NCBI GenBank assembly: GCA_964595055.1
Contig: CAZQOV010000014.1
Location: forward strand, 1-32,229
Source: CAYRTD01 sp964595055
GTDB taxonomy: Bacteria > Bacteroidota > Bacteroidia > Bacteroidales > GCA-2748055
DNA length: 32,229 bases
Direction of reading: 5' to 3'
Below the pieces are notes generated by a model, which did no database searches, was not told where the DNA came from, and was given only the letters and a program-made list of their open reading frames with translations. A program made the translations under genes and the position numbers. Below, in pieces: positions 1-7,880 of the stretch (its first letter is position 1; each line of letters starts with the position of its first letter).

Positions 1-2
1 AA

Positions 3-43
3 CCTCCCTGAAAGTATACCCAAAGGTAAGGCTTTCAGGGAGG
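3..43. terminator. Perfect 12-bp hairpin, likely terminator after hemD
   Basis: Positions 3-14 (CCTCCCTGAAAG) and 32-43 (CTTTCAGGGAGG) are exact reverse complements separated by a 17-nt loop. The hairpin lies 23 bp beyond the hemD stop codon, where a minus-strand transcript would end. Only two T residues of a possible U-tract are visible before the window ends, so intrinsic termination is likely but not proven. It could also serve a converging gene to the left. Confidence 0.6.
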
Positions 44-66
44 AAAATAAATATTCTTAAAGAAGC

Positions 67-831
67 TTACTTTTTGCTACCGTTTTTGTTGTAGTCTTTA
101 ATAAACTTATCAATTGCCATTGTCATAGAAGGGGCATCGGGTAGAGGGGCTTTGATGTCGAGTCTAAGCCCTGCTTCTTCAACTGCTTCAGCCGTTCTGG
201 TTCCCCAGGAAGCAATTTTAGTATCTTTTTGTTTGAAATCCGGAAAATTCTGGAATAAGGATTTAATTCCGGAAGGGCTGTAAAACACAAGAATATCATA
301 ATTTACCTCAGCGAGATCGGAGAGGTCGCTACTTAAGGTCTTGTAAAGAATTGCTGTAGTAAACTTGATGTTCTGTTCTTTTAGAGTTTTGGGGATTTCC
401 TCTTTATGGGTATTGGAAAGAGGTACGAGAAAGTTTTCATTCTTATGCTTCAGGATGCTTTCCATCAGGTCTGGAAACTTCCCTGTGCAACTGAAGAAAA
501 TCTTTCTTTTGCGGTAAACGATGTACTTTTGCAGATAATAGGCAGTAGCTTCAGATTTACAGAAATACTTCATACTATCCGGAATCGTAATTCTCATTTC
601 TTCCGCAATGCGAAAATAATTATCAATCGCATGTTTGGAAGTAAAGATCACCGCAGTGTGTGCCAGAAGATCAGTTCTGGATTGGCGGAATTCTTTCACC
701 GAAATGCCTTCAACCTGAATAAACGGCCTGAAGTCAATTTTTACGTTGTTCTTTTCGGCGAGTTCGAAATAAGGGGATTTGTCTGAGTCTGGTTTGGGTT
801 GCGAAACCAAAATCTTTCTAATTCTTGTCAT
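67..831 (-). CDS. hemD: Uroporphyrinogen-III synthase
   Basis: This 254-residue protein matches the HemD family, which cyclises hydroxymethylbilane to uroporphyrinogen III in the cytoplasm for haem and sirohaem synthesis. The family has little strict sequence conservation. The call rests on overall pattern: two similar alpha/beta domains, a Thr/Ser-rich stretch near residues 60-66 (VIFTSKHAIDNYF), and a C-terminal half with the typical VFYSPSGIKSLF segment and the later IASWGTRTAEAVEEAGL segment. It lies 29 bp downstream of the DUF4271 gene on the same strand, a pairing that recurs in Bacteroidota. No other haem genes are visible here, so the rest of the pathway must be elsewhere. ATG start is used. 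Confidence 0.85.
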   Translation of the reverse strand: MTRIRKILVSQPKPDSDKSPYFELAEKNNVKIDFRPFIQVEGISVKEFRQSRTDLLAHTAVIFTSKHAIDNYFRIAEEMRITIPDSMKYFCKSEATAYYLQKYIVYRKRKIFFSCTGKFPDLMESILKHKNENFLVPLSNTHKEEIPKTLKEQNIKFTTAILYKTLSSDLSDLAEVNYDILVFYSPSGIKSLFQNFPDFKQKDTKIASWGTRTAEAVEEAGLRLDIKAPLPDAPSMTMAIDKFIKDYNKNGSKK

Positions 832-860
832 AGACTTCTTCTACTTAATTGGTTAAGGCC

Positions 861-1655
861 CTACGATAATGACAATAATAACTTTACAATTACCAGTAAC
901 GGTATAATTTCAAGGGTACAAAGGTACAAAATAAAATAGAATATAAAAACTATAGACTTCAGGAAGAATATTATTAACCGTAATATCCGCATGATATTTA
1001 GGGCGAGGAGTAAGAATAAACCCAGGGATAGTGAAATGTCCTGAAATATTCCCTGGGTGTAAGCAAGCAACAGAATAAACGGGATAATAACGATGCCTAT
1101 GATCTTGTTATATAATAAATTATGAAATATGGCTTCGGAGATTAGTTTCTGACGATTAAAGAGATACCCCGTTACTTTCATTACCATAAACCTGAAAATA
1201 GAATAGGATAACAGAAAAGCGGTTACGGCTAACAGCAGGTTTAATCCTTGCAATTCAAATGGATAATAGCGGAAATAGTCAAGCACCAGGTATAAAAAAA
1301 TGCCGGTGGTCAGGTAGTAGAGGACATTCAAAAAGCTGAATATTTTTTTTTGAATGATGCCCGGTGCATTGAATATTTTTATGGCAAGCTGATAGTTCAG
1401 TGCGGATTTAAAGATATTCACAATGAACTTGGAGTAAATCAATCTTAACCATGCGAGTACGATCAGGAAAGCAACAGAAAAGTATAAAACCCAATCGGGC
1501 GTAAGTGTTCTGTTAATGTCTTCTGCTCTTTTATAATCAGCAGGAGTTTCAGGAACTTCGTGTAAAAAGACAGATGAGGGTTGTTCATTCTGTAGGTGAA
1601 CGGTATCCTGTATTTGCAGGGTTGAATCTGATATTTTATCCTGGTGTTGCCTCAT
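861..1655 (-). CDS. DUF4271 family integral membrane protein
   Basis: This is a 264-residue inner-membrane protein. A hydrophilic N-terminus of about 50 residues is followed by about six hydrophobic segments (roughly 55-80, 108-130, 137-160, 185-205, 208-225 and 232-262). Composition, length and position directly upstream of hemD match DUF4271, a Bacteroidota-specific family of unknown function. There is a conserved-looking loop of basic and aromatic residues between the second and fourth segments. It sits 56 bp after deoC and 29 bp before hemD, so it is probably cotranscribed with both. No catalytic motif can be recognised. A role linked to tetrapyrrole metabolism or the membrane side of it is only a context guess. 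Confidence 0.75.
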   Translation of the reverse strand: MRQHQDKISDSTLQIQDTVHLQNEQPSSVFLHEVPETPADYKRAEDINRTLTPDWVLYFSVAFLIVLAWLRLIYSKFIVNIFKSALNYQLAIKIFNAPGIIQKKIFSFLNVLYYLTTGIFLYLVLDYFRYYPFELQGLNLLLAVTAFLLSYSIFRFMVMKVTGYLFNRQKLISEAIFHNLLYNKIIGIVIIPFILLLAYTQGIFQDISLSLGLFLLLALNIMRILRLIIFFLKSIVFIFYFILYLCTLEIIPLLVIVKLLLSLS

Positions 1656-1711
1656 TAAACATGAAATATCAAAACGATCTCAGCTTGCTGTTTTGGTACG
1701 GATGTCATCTA

Positions 1712-2566
1712 TTAGAAATAATCTTCTCCCAACAGTTGGTTAGCAAGTCTGCTGGCGCCAATCCTGAAGAGTGAAGGGTTTAGCCACTCCTTGCCAAGAA
1801 CTTCCTCAACGATCAGATAATACTGCATCGCAGTTTCTGCATCAGAAATACCTCCTGCAGGTTTAATGCCATATTTTTTGCCGGTTTTCTGATAAAATTC
1901 CCGGATGACCTTGCACATAACATAAACGGCTTCGGGAGAAGCCCCCGGCCCATTCTTCCCTGTAGAGGTTTTTATGAAATCCGCTCCGGATTCAAGGCTC
2001 AGAGCAGCAGCTTTTTTGACGGCTTCCAGATTGTTCATCATTCCCGATTCCAGGATTACTTTTACATGTTTATCTCCGGTTAGGCTTTTTATCTCCCTGA
2101 TTTCTTCGCTGATCTCCTCATATTTTTCTTCAAAAAACTTGCCCAGTGGAAGAACGATATCAATCTCATCCGCTCCTTTTTCAAGGACCATTTGTACTTC
2201 CTTGATTTTTACCTCTTTGTAAGTTTGGGAGGAAGGAAAGGAACCGGCTACCGAGGCCTTACGGACGGATTCTGCCTTGAGGTTTTTCTTCATTAATGGC
2301 ATAAATACCGGGTAAACACATAAAGCGGCAACATTGGGCCAACCTGGATAATTTTCAGAAAAATGGTTCACTTTTTTGATCCATTCATCTACCTTTTCAT
2401 CATTATCTGCAACATCCAGTGTAGTCATGTCAATTAAACCAAAAATGCGTTTTTTATGAGATTCATTCATAGCAGAAGAGGCTTTCGCTGCAATCTTCTC
2501 CAGCTTTTGTCCAATAGCATTGGTTTCCATGTTTAAATCAGAATTTTCCTTTGTTTTCATATTCAT
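1712..2566 (-). CDS. deoC: Deoxyribose-phosphate aldolase
   Basis: The protein is a class I aldolase that cleaves 2-deoxyribose 5-phosphate into acetaldehyde and glyceraldehyde 3-phosphate in deoxynucleoside salvage. The Schiff-base lysine lies in DFIKTSTGKNG (K199 counted from the ATG used here), the second active-site lysine lies in GIKPAGGI (about K235), and the acidic DEIDIV strand is present near residue 134. The frame is open four codons further to a TTG at 2578. I chose the ATG at 2566, and a second ATG at 2560 is also possible. About 25 residues before the barrel form an N-terminal helix typical of the longer Bacteroidota form. It is 20-30 bp downstream of the MazG-like gene in the same operon. 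Confidence 0.92.
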   Translation of the reverse strand: MNMKTKENSDLNMETNAIGQKLEKIAAKASSAMNESHKKRIFGLIDMTTLDVADNDEKVDEWIKKVNHFSENYPGWPNVAALCVYPVFMPLMKKNLKAESVRKASVAGSFPSSQTYKEVKIKEVQMVLEKGADEIDIVLPLGKFFEEKYEEISEEIREIKSLTGDKHVKVILESGMMNNLEAVKKAAALSLESGADFIKTSTGKNGPGASPEAVYVMCKVIREFYQKTGKKYGIKPAGGISDAETAMQYYLIVEEVLGKEWLNPSLFRIGASRLANQLLGEDYF

Positions 2567-2598
2567 TCTCTTTCGCAAAAAAAGAGTAACCGCTTCAG

Positions 2599-2925
2599 TT
2601 AGCTTAACTTTTTATTCTTTTTATGCCTATTGTGATCTCTCTCTGTTTTTTTCCGTAAATTCTCATTCAGTGCTTCGGTTAAATTCACTCCGGTCTGATT
2701 GGCCAGACAAATAAGTACGAAAAGGACATCTGCCATTTCATCAGAAAGGACTTTTTTATCTTCCGATCCTTTGAATGATTGTTCACCATATTTTCTTGCG
2801 ATGATACGGGCTACTTCACCTACCTCTTCGGTCAATATTGCCATATTGGTAAGCTCATCAAAATACCTGATGCCGTGGGTCTTTATCCATTCATCCACTC
2901 TTTTTTGTGCTTCCTTTATGGTCAT
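2599..2925 (-). CDS. MazG-like nucleotide pyrophosphohydrolase
   Basis: This 108-residue all-alpha protein belongs to the MazG/dUTPase-like NTP pyrophosphohydrolase superfamily, which hydrolyses (often non-canonical) NTPs to NMP and pyrophosphate. The Mg-binding motif is visible as EEVGE at residues 33-37 and DEMAD at 62-66. It is a single-domain form, shorter than MazG itself, and ends in a lysine-rich tail. Its ATG overlaps the dtd stop codon by one base (TAATG), which suggests translational coupling. Next to dtd and deoC it fits a small nucleotide and aminoacyl-tRNA quality-control operon. The exact nucleotide substrate cannot be read from the sequence. Confidence 0.85.
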   Translation of the reverse strand: MTIKEAQKRVDEWIKTHGIRYFDELTNMAILTEEVGEVARIIARKYGEQSFKGSEDKKVLSDEMADVLFVLICLANQTGVNLTEALNENLRKKTERDHNRHKKNKKLS

Positions 2926-3377
2926 TATTCTTTGCTTTTCGTGTCAATGATAAGGGTTACGGGGCCATCATTTATAAGGCTGATATTCATATGATCACCA
3001 AAAATTCCGGTAGCCGGAAAATGACCGCTTTGTTCAGCCCAGGCGCTTAAAAATGATTCATATAAAGGGATAGCTTTTTCGGGCTTTGCTGATTTAGCAT
3101 ATGAAGGCCGGTTTCCTTTTTTTGTGCTTGCATGAAGAGTAAACTGTGAAACTACCATGCTTTCTCCATTAATATCTTTCAGGGATAAATTCATGATCCC
3201 CTTCTCATCATTGAAAATCCGTAAATTGGCAATTTTTTTGGAAAGCCATTTGATATCTTCTTCATCATCCCCATTTTCAATGCCCAGAAGGATAAGCAAG
3301 CCTTTTTGAATAGCCTCTTCATGGCCACTTTCTGTTATAATGGAAGCGCTTGAAACTCTTTGAACAACAGCTCTCAT
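2925..3377 (-). CDS. dtd: D-aminoacyl-tRNA deacylase
   Basis: DTD removes D-amino acids (and glycine) mischarged onto tRNA. The 150-residue protein starts MRAVVQRVSSASI, the standard DTD N-terminus, and carries both family motifs: SQFTL at residues 77-81 and NDGPVT at 136-141. The frame stays open upstream to 3509, but those 44 residues do not belong to the family and the ATG at 3377 is clearly the start. A TATCTTTG box lies about 20 bp upstream. It is the first gene of the operon dtd-mazG-deoC-DUF4271-hemD and shares one base with the next start codon. Confidence 0.95.
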   Translation of the reverse strand: MRAVVQRVSSASIITESGHEEAIQKGLLILLGIENGDDEEDIKWLSKKIANLRIFNDEKGIMNLSLKDINGESMVVSQFTLHASTKKGNRPSYAKSAKPEKAIPLYESFLSAWAEQSGHFPATGIFGDHMNISLINDGPVTLIIDTKSKE

Positions 3378-3397
3378 AATATATTCAGAATAATTGA

Positions 3398-3405
3398 CAA
3401 AGATA
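3398..3405 (-). promoter_or_regulatory. Candidate -7 promoter box for the dtd operon
   Basis: Read on the minus strand, this is TATCTTTG, an exact match to the Bacteroidota -7 consensus TAnnTTTG, ending 20 bp before the dtd ATG. I see no clear TTG box at the expected distance upstream, so this is a partial match only. Confidence 0.4.
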
Positions 3406-3554
3406 GGAAAATATGGGAGAGAGAGCCCTGATTTTCTGAAGAAATACAGCCGGGGTCTCTCCTTAATTTCATTATAAATCCCACAATGACGTGGAGTTCT
3501 CAATACCATTATTCCAGGAGAAGCTTTTTTGATTTATGTTCTATTGCCCAAAGA

Positions 3555-4220
3555 CTAAATCCTAACTCCCATTTCAATTCTGAACAATAGAAAAAATCCC
3601 AGTTGGATAAAGAAATAAAACCTCAGGATTTTTGAGTCAGAATTAATTCTGAGAAGCGACAAACCATAAGCAAAAACAAAAGAAATGAGAAACCAGGCAA
3701 TGTAGTTTTGCAAGGGGATGGTATTGTTTTCCCACTGCCAGTAGTCAAGGTACATGGCAACAGGTTCCATGACAAAATCAAATACCACGATCATTAACGA
3801 ACTGAATAATGGGACTAACCATGGATTGCCGATGAGCTTCATGCTGATGGAATAAGTTGCCAAAATTAAGATGATCCAGTTAAAGGCAATCACAACCGGA
3901 ACATTACCCAGCTTAAGAAACATGGTGGATCCATAATGGTAATTCCCAAATACCTTCCCGGTTTCTACTCCAAGATATTCTGCCAGAAAGGTTAAAGCGA
4001 AGGCAAGGATACTCCATATCAGGAATGAAACCGATCCGGTCTTCTTCCATATAAAATAAAAGACCAATGAATTTGTTGCCAGTAGAAAAATATCTGTCAT
4101 CGCCATAACATAGTCACGAGTAAAGGGGATATTGTGAAATGCAAATCCGAAAGGAAAAAGGATAAATAGAAGGATTATCGCAAGTTTTTCCATATTTTCA
4201 TTCAGGTTTAAGGCTTTCAC
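3555..4220 (-). CDS. cruF: CruF-type carotenoid 1',2'-hydratase
   Basis: This 221-residue protein has about seven membrane segments and belongs to the carotenoid synthesis family that includes bacterial CruF and archaeal bisanhydrobacterioruberin hydratase. These add water across the C-1',2' double bond of a linear psi-end. Family motifs are AEYLGVETGKVFGNYHYG (80-97), FDFVMEP (147-153), YWQWE (160-164) and NYIAWF (172-177). These acidic and aromatic clusters are the conserved polar residues of the family. It is transcribed away from crtI across a 106-bp spacer. A second ATG at 4193 (residue 10) is a possible start. Together with crtY and crtZ it implies a monocyclic hydroxylated carotenoid. 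The family assignment is firm; the exact substrate is inferred. Confidence 0.85.
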   Translation of the reverse strand: MKALNLNENMEKLAIILLFILFPFGFAFHNIPFTRDYVMAMTDIFLLATNSLVFYFIWKKTGSVSFLIWSILAFALTFLAEYLGVETGKVFGNYHYGSTMFLKLGNVPVVIAFNWIILILATYSISMKLIGNPWLVPLFSSLMIVVFDFVMEPVAMYLDYWQWENNTIPLQNYIAWFLISFVFAYGLSLLRINSDSKILRFYFFIQLGFFLLFRIEMGVRI

Positions 4221-4224
4221 GCTC

Positions 4225-4303
4225 TTTTTGTTTAATTTTTGTTGAATATATTATTAGGAAAATTAAACAAAAAAAAGCTTAAATTGTTTTTTTATTGTTT
4301 TAA
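4225..4303. promoter_or_regulatory. Motif-rich divergent control region between cruF and crtI
   Basis: The spacer holds a perfect 15-bp inverted repeat: TTTTTGTTTAATTTT at 4225-4239 and its exact reverse complement at 4259-4273, with a 19-bp centre. The core TTGTTTAAT (4228-4236) is followed 11 bp later by TTGTTGAAT (4239-4247), has its inverted copy ATTAAACAA at 4262-4270, and a looser copy TTGTTTTAA at 4295-4303. An 11-bp step is about one helical turn. Divergent transcription of pigment genes on both sides makes a shared operator plausible. The arms lie close to the cruF start, so they would fall in or near its leader. The region is very AT-rich, which raises the chance of accidental matches. 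Confidence 0.5.
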
Positions 4304-4326
4304 ACTAAAAAAAGGCCTGCCAGTTA

Positions 4327-5811
4327 ATGGGAAAAACAAAAGTAAATATCATTGGTTCCGGATTTTCCGGTCTTTCAGCAGCCGCTAATCTTGCACACCT
4401 GGGCTATCAAGTTGATGTGTATGAAAAAAATACGATTCCCGGGGGGCGTGCCAGAAATTTCGAAGCCCAAGGGTATCGTTTTGATATGGGGCCTACCTGG
4501 TACTGGATGCCTGAGGTTTTTGAATCTTTTTTCCGGCGTTTCGGAAAAAAAGCGGAAGACTATTATGAGCTCAAAAGAGTAGATCCGGGTTATAGGATGT
4601 ATTTCGGACCGGATGATTTTGTTGATGTTCCTGCTAATATGCAAGAGCTGCTTAGTTTATTCGAGAAGCTTGAGAGAGGGGCAGGAAAAAAGCTCGGGAA
4701 GTTTTTAAAGCGGGCAGAATATAAATATGACATCGGCATAAATAAGTTGGTTCACCTTCCCGGAAACTCTTATTTCGAGCTTGTTCGTTGGGATTTGATG
4801 AAGGGTATAATCAAGTTGGATTTCTTTAAATCCGTTTCAAGTTATGTGAGAAAAGAGTTTAAGCATCCAAAACTCCGGCAAATTCTGGAATTTCCGGTTA
4901 TTTTCCTGGGAGCAACTCCCCAGAAAACTCCAGCTCTTTATACCCTTATGAATTATGCAGACCTTAGTCTGGGAACATGGTATCCTGTGGGGGGGATGTA
5001 TAGCGTGATCATTGGAATGAAAAAAGTTGCCGAGGAGCTGGGAGTCAATTTCCATTTTGATGCCAATGTTGAGAAGGTTATCGTTGAGAATGGACGGGCA
5101 AAGGGCATAAGAGTAAATGGTGAGACGAAAACATCAGATGTGATAGTTGCAGCTGCCGATTATCATCATGTTGAACAGGAACTATTACCCGGAGAATACC
5201 GTCGCTATACTGAAAAGTACTGGGAATCCAGGGTTATGGCCCCATCTTCCCTGCTTTTCTATCTGGGAATTGATAAAAAACTGAACAACTTTGAGCATCA
5301 TAATCTCTTTTTCGATGAGGATTTTATCAAACATGCCCGGGAGATCTATGATCAGCCGAAGTGGCCTGAAAATCCTTCGATATACGTATCAAATAATACC
5401 ATAACCGATCCGGGTGTTGCGCCGGCAGGGCATGATAATCTTATTATCCTTATACCTGTGGCTCCTGCACTGGAGGACAGGAATGAAACCCGGGAAAAAT
5501 ACCTTAAACTGGTGATGGAGCGCCTTGAAAAAAATACCGGGCAGGATATTGAGAAACATATTGTTTACCAGCGCTCTTATGCGCATCGTGATTTTATTAA
5601 TGATTACAATTCCTATAAAGGAAATGCTTACGGACTCGCAAATACTTTGTGGCAAACGGCCAATTTTAAGCCCCGGATGCGGTCACGGTTACCAAATCTG
5701 TTTTATGCGGGTCAACTTACGGTTCCCGGCCCGGGTGTTCCTCCAACCATTATCTCCGGACAGGTTGTTGCCAGCCAGATTGATAACAGCTTTAAAACCT
5801 CAGCAGGATGA
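4327..5811 (+). CDS. crtI: Phytoene desaturase (CrtI family)
   Basis: This 494-residue FAD-dependent enzyme introduces double bonds into phytoene to make lycopene. It has the N-terminal dinucleotide-binding motif IIGSGFSGLSAA (about residues 8-19), followed by the acidic end of the second strand, VDVYEKN, and then the GGRARNFEAQGYRFDMGPT region. The C-terminal FAD/carotenoid signature is NLFYAGQLTVPGPGVPPTII (about 458-477), as in bacterial CrtI. It heads the operon crtI-crtB-crtZ-crtY and overlaps crtB by four bases (ATGA). The desaturation number cannot be read from sequence. A 3',4'-desaturase (CrtD) is a related family, but the first position next to crtB favours CrtI. Confidence 0.93.
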   Translation: MGKTKVNIIGSGFSGLSAAANLAHLGYQVDVYEKNTIPGGRARNFEAQGYRFDMGPTWYWMPEVFESFFRRFGKKAEDYYELKRVDPGYRMYFGPDDFVDVPANMQELLSLFEKLERGAGKKLGKFLKRAEYKYDIGINKLVHLPGNSYFELVRWDLMKGIIKLDFFKSVSSYVRKEFKHPKLRQILEFPVIFLGATPQKTPALYTLMNYADLSLGTWYPVGGMYSVIIGMKKVAEELGVNFHFDANVEKVIVENGRAKGIRVNGETKTSDVIVAAADYHHVEQELLPGEYRRYTEKYWESRVMAPSSLLFYLGIDKKLNNFEHHNLFFDEDFIKHAREIYDQPKWPENPSIYVSNNTITDPGVAPAGHDNLIILIPVAPALEDRNETREKYLKLVMERLEKNTGQDIEKHIVYQRSYAHRDFINDYNSYKGNAYGLANTLWQTANFKPRMRSRLPNLFYAGQLTVPGPGVPPTIISGQVVASQIDNSFKTSAG

Positions 5812-6644
5812 AAGCACTGTATGATAAAGTTTCATATGATCTGAGTAAAAGTCTGACAAAAAGTTACAGCACTTCTTTCAGCCTTGGTATACGTTTTCTT
5901 TCCCCTGAGTTAAGAGACCCGATTTATGCAATTTATGGATTTGTAAGACTCGCTGATGAAATTGTGGATACTTTTCATAATTATGATAAGGAGAAACTTT
6001 TTCTAAGGTTTAAAGAAAACGTAAATAATGCCTTGAAAGATCGAATCAGTGTAAATCCTCTTTTAAACTCATTTCAAGAAGTAGTACATAAATATAATAT
6101 TGAGATTGAACTCATTAAGGCTTTTTTGGATAGTATGGAAATGGATCTCAACAAAAAGGATTATGACAGGGAAGATTTCGATAGATATGTTTTAGGATCG
6201 GCTGAAGTTGTGGGACTTATGTGTTTGCATGTTTTTGTAAACGGTGATAAGAAACAGTACCAACATTTAAAACCTATGGGTATGCGGTTGGGTGCAGCCT
6301 ACCAGAAAATTAATTTTTTACGGGACCTCGCTGCTGATTTTGATAACATGGGTCGATCTTATTTCCCTGAAGTGGACCTTTCAAACTTTACCGAGGAGGA
6401 TAAGGCCGTCATTGAAAACGAAATTGATGAGGATTTCATGGAAGGATTAAAGGGAATTAAGCTCTTACCTTCTGGTTCGAGGTTAGGAGTTTACCTCTCT
6501 TTTGTATATTATTACCGGCTCTTTAAAAAAATCAGAGGCCTGCCTGCTTCAGAGGTGAGAAAAAAGAGAATACGGATTTCAAACCTGAGGAAATATTTCC
6601 TCCTTTTGAATACTTATCTGCGTTTTCGATTGCAAATGATATGA
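5808..6644 (+). CDS. crtB: Phytoene synthase
   Basis: This 278-residue all-alpha enzyme condenses two geranylgeranyl diphosphates head-to-head to phytoene. The first aspartate-rich motif is DEIVD at residues 50-54 (within GFVRLADEIVDTF). The second is RDLAAD at 172-177, inside the conserved stretch from YQKINFL to YFPE. The start ATG overlaps the crtI stop as ATGA, so the two are translationally coupled. The related squalene synthases have similar motifs, but pairing with crtI, crtZ and crtY settles the substrate. A GGPP synthase gene (crtE) is not present in the window. Confidence 0.93.
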   Translation: MKALYDKVSYDLSKSLTKSYSTSFSLGIRFLSPELRDPIYAIYGFVRLADEIVDTFHNYDKEKLFLRFKENVNNALKDRISVNPLLNSFQEVVHKYNIEIELIKAFLDSMEMDLNKKDYDREDFDRYVLGSAEVVGLMCLHVFVNGDKKQYQHLKPMGMRLGAAYQKINFLRDLAADFDNMGRSYFPEVDLSNFTEEDKAVIENEIDEDFMEGLKGIKLLPSGSRLGVYLSFVYYYRLFKKIRGLPASEVRKKRIRISNLRKYFLLLNTYLRFRLQMI

Positions 6645-6674
6645 AAATGGTTTTATATATAAAATGAATAAAAA

Positions 6675-7133
6675 ATGGATATATTAATTCCCGTCCTGCT
6701 GGTGCTTGGTGCTTTCTTTTTCATGGAATTCATGGCATGGTTCACCCATAAGTATGTGATGCATGGATTTGGATGGATCTTGCATAAAGATCATCATACC
6801 CGGGAGCATTATCCCTTCGAATGGAATGATCTTTTTGCGCTGATTTTTGCCATTCCAAGTATCATCTTGATCATTACCGGTTTACCCGATTATTCCGCAG
6901 GGTTCTGGATTGGAATCGGTATTGCCTTATATGGTCTGGCATATTTTCTTTTTCATGATATTCTGGTTCATCAACGCCTTCCTTTACTTGATAATATTGA
7001 TAACTGGTATTTCCGTGCTATTGTAAGAGCACATAATGATCATCACAGAGGAAGAAAAAATTATGGTTTTGTTCTCTTTATTCCCTGGAAGTATTTCAGG
7101 GATGAAACGAAACCGGAAAGAGGAGTTTATTAA
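6675..7133 (+). CDS. crtZ: Beta-carotene 3-hydroxylase
   Basis: This 152-residue membrane di-iron oxygenase of the fatty-acid-hydroxylase superfamily adds a 3-hydroxyl to beta-ionone rings. The full histidine set is visible: H25-x4-H30, H37-x2-H40-H41, H94-x4-H99 and H120-x2-H123-H124, the canonical CrtZ spacing. Hydrophobic segments lie at about 3-23, 52-70 and 75-97. It follows crtB by 30 bp and precedes crtY by 6 bp. The ATG at 6675 is the family start. An out-of-frame ATG at 6664 opens a seven-codon frame crossing this start and is probably accidental. Confidence 0.93.
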   Translation: MDILIPVLLVLGAFFFMEFMAWFTHKYVMHGFGWILHKDHHTREHYPFEWNDLFALIFAIPSIILIITGLPDYSAGFWIGIGIALYGLAYFLFHDILVHQRLPLLDNIDNWYFRAIVRAHNDHHRGRKNYGFVLFIPWKYFRDETKPERGVY

Positions 7134-7139
7134 ATTATT

Positions 7140-7838
7140 ATGGCAACTTATCCTTTATTAAATCTGGTGGCGATAAGCATACCCCTGATTCTAAGCTTTG
7201 ATAAAAAAGTACATTACTATAAGCGTTGGAAATATTTATTTCCTGCTATAGGAATAAACCTGACGATATTTATCATCTGGGATATTATATTTACCTATAA
7301 TGGGGTCTGGGGATTTAACCCCATTCACTTGTCAGGTATCGAGATTGTGAATCTTCCCCTGGGCGAGTGGTTGTTTTTCATTACGGTGCCTTATTCATGT
7401 GTGTTTCTCTACGATGTTTTTAAAGCCTATATTGCAAAGGATCCTTTTCGAAGAGTTTCCAGACCCATCTCTTTTTTCCTGATGGGCTTTACCCTGGTCC
7501 TGGGATTCCTGCATTATGATAAAATCTATACGTTTATAACTTTCTTTTTGCTTGCTTTGCTTATAGCGTTTCTTGAACTGGTGTGGAAAGCGAAATTTAT
7601 GGGCTGGTTTTATTTTGCCTACATGATTATTCTTATTCCTTTCCTGATCATGAATGGAATCTTAACCGGCAGCTTTATTGAAGAAGAGATTGTATGGTAC
7701 AATAATAATGAAAATCTTAATTTTCGGATATTTACCATTCCAGTAGAGGATTTCTTTTACGGGATGTTGCTGATCCTTTCCAATGTCAGCATTTATGAAT
7801 ATTTACAAAACAGAAAATCCCGATCGCAAGCTCCATAA
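7140..7838 (+). CDS. crtY: Lycopene cyclase (CrtYcd/CarR domain type)
   Basis: This 232-residue membrane protein is the fused form of the two-domain heterodimeric CrtYc/CrtYd cyclase, which closes psi-ends of lycopene into beta-rings without added FAD/NADPH catalysis of the CrtY flavoprotein type. Each half carries one copy of the acidic signature: PLGEWLFF at 73-80 and PVEDFFYG at 201-208. About six to seven hydrophobic segments are spread over the protein. It is the last gene of the crt operon, six bases after crtZ. A monocyclase or dicyclase activity cannot be told from sequence. CruF nearby suggests that some linear ends remain uncyclised. Confidence 0.9.
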   Translation: MATYPLLNLVAISIPLILSFDKKVHYYKRWKYLFPAIGINLTIFIIWDIIFTYNGVWGFNPIHLSGIEIVNLPLGEWLFFITVPYSCVFLYDVFKAYIAKDPFRRVSRPISFFLMGFTLVLGFLHYDKIYTFITFFLLALLIAFLELVWKAKFMGWFYFAYMIILIPFLIMNGILTGSFIEEEIVWYNNNENLNFRIFTIPVEDFFYGMLLILSNVSIYEYLQNRKSRSQAP

Positions 7839-7880
7839 TCCACAGCCTAGTAAAAAAAAATTTTCTAAGCACTTTTTTTG

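Noticed and set aside
3378..3509. N-terminal extension of dtd from 3509
   Set aside because: The 44 extra residues are not family-like, and the standard DTD start MRAVVQRV lies at 3377 behind a promoter-like TATCTTTG box.
4837..5055. Long antisense frames inside crtI and other large genes
   Set aside because: They lie wholly within strong genes with clear family motifs, lack recognisable protein signatures and are shadows of the real coding frame.
6664..6687. Seven-codon frame MNKKWIY crossing the crtZ start, as a leader peptide
   Set aside because: It is very short, in AT-rich sequence, and carries no feature of an attenuator. An accidental ATG is more likely.
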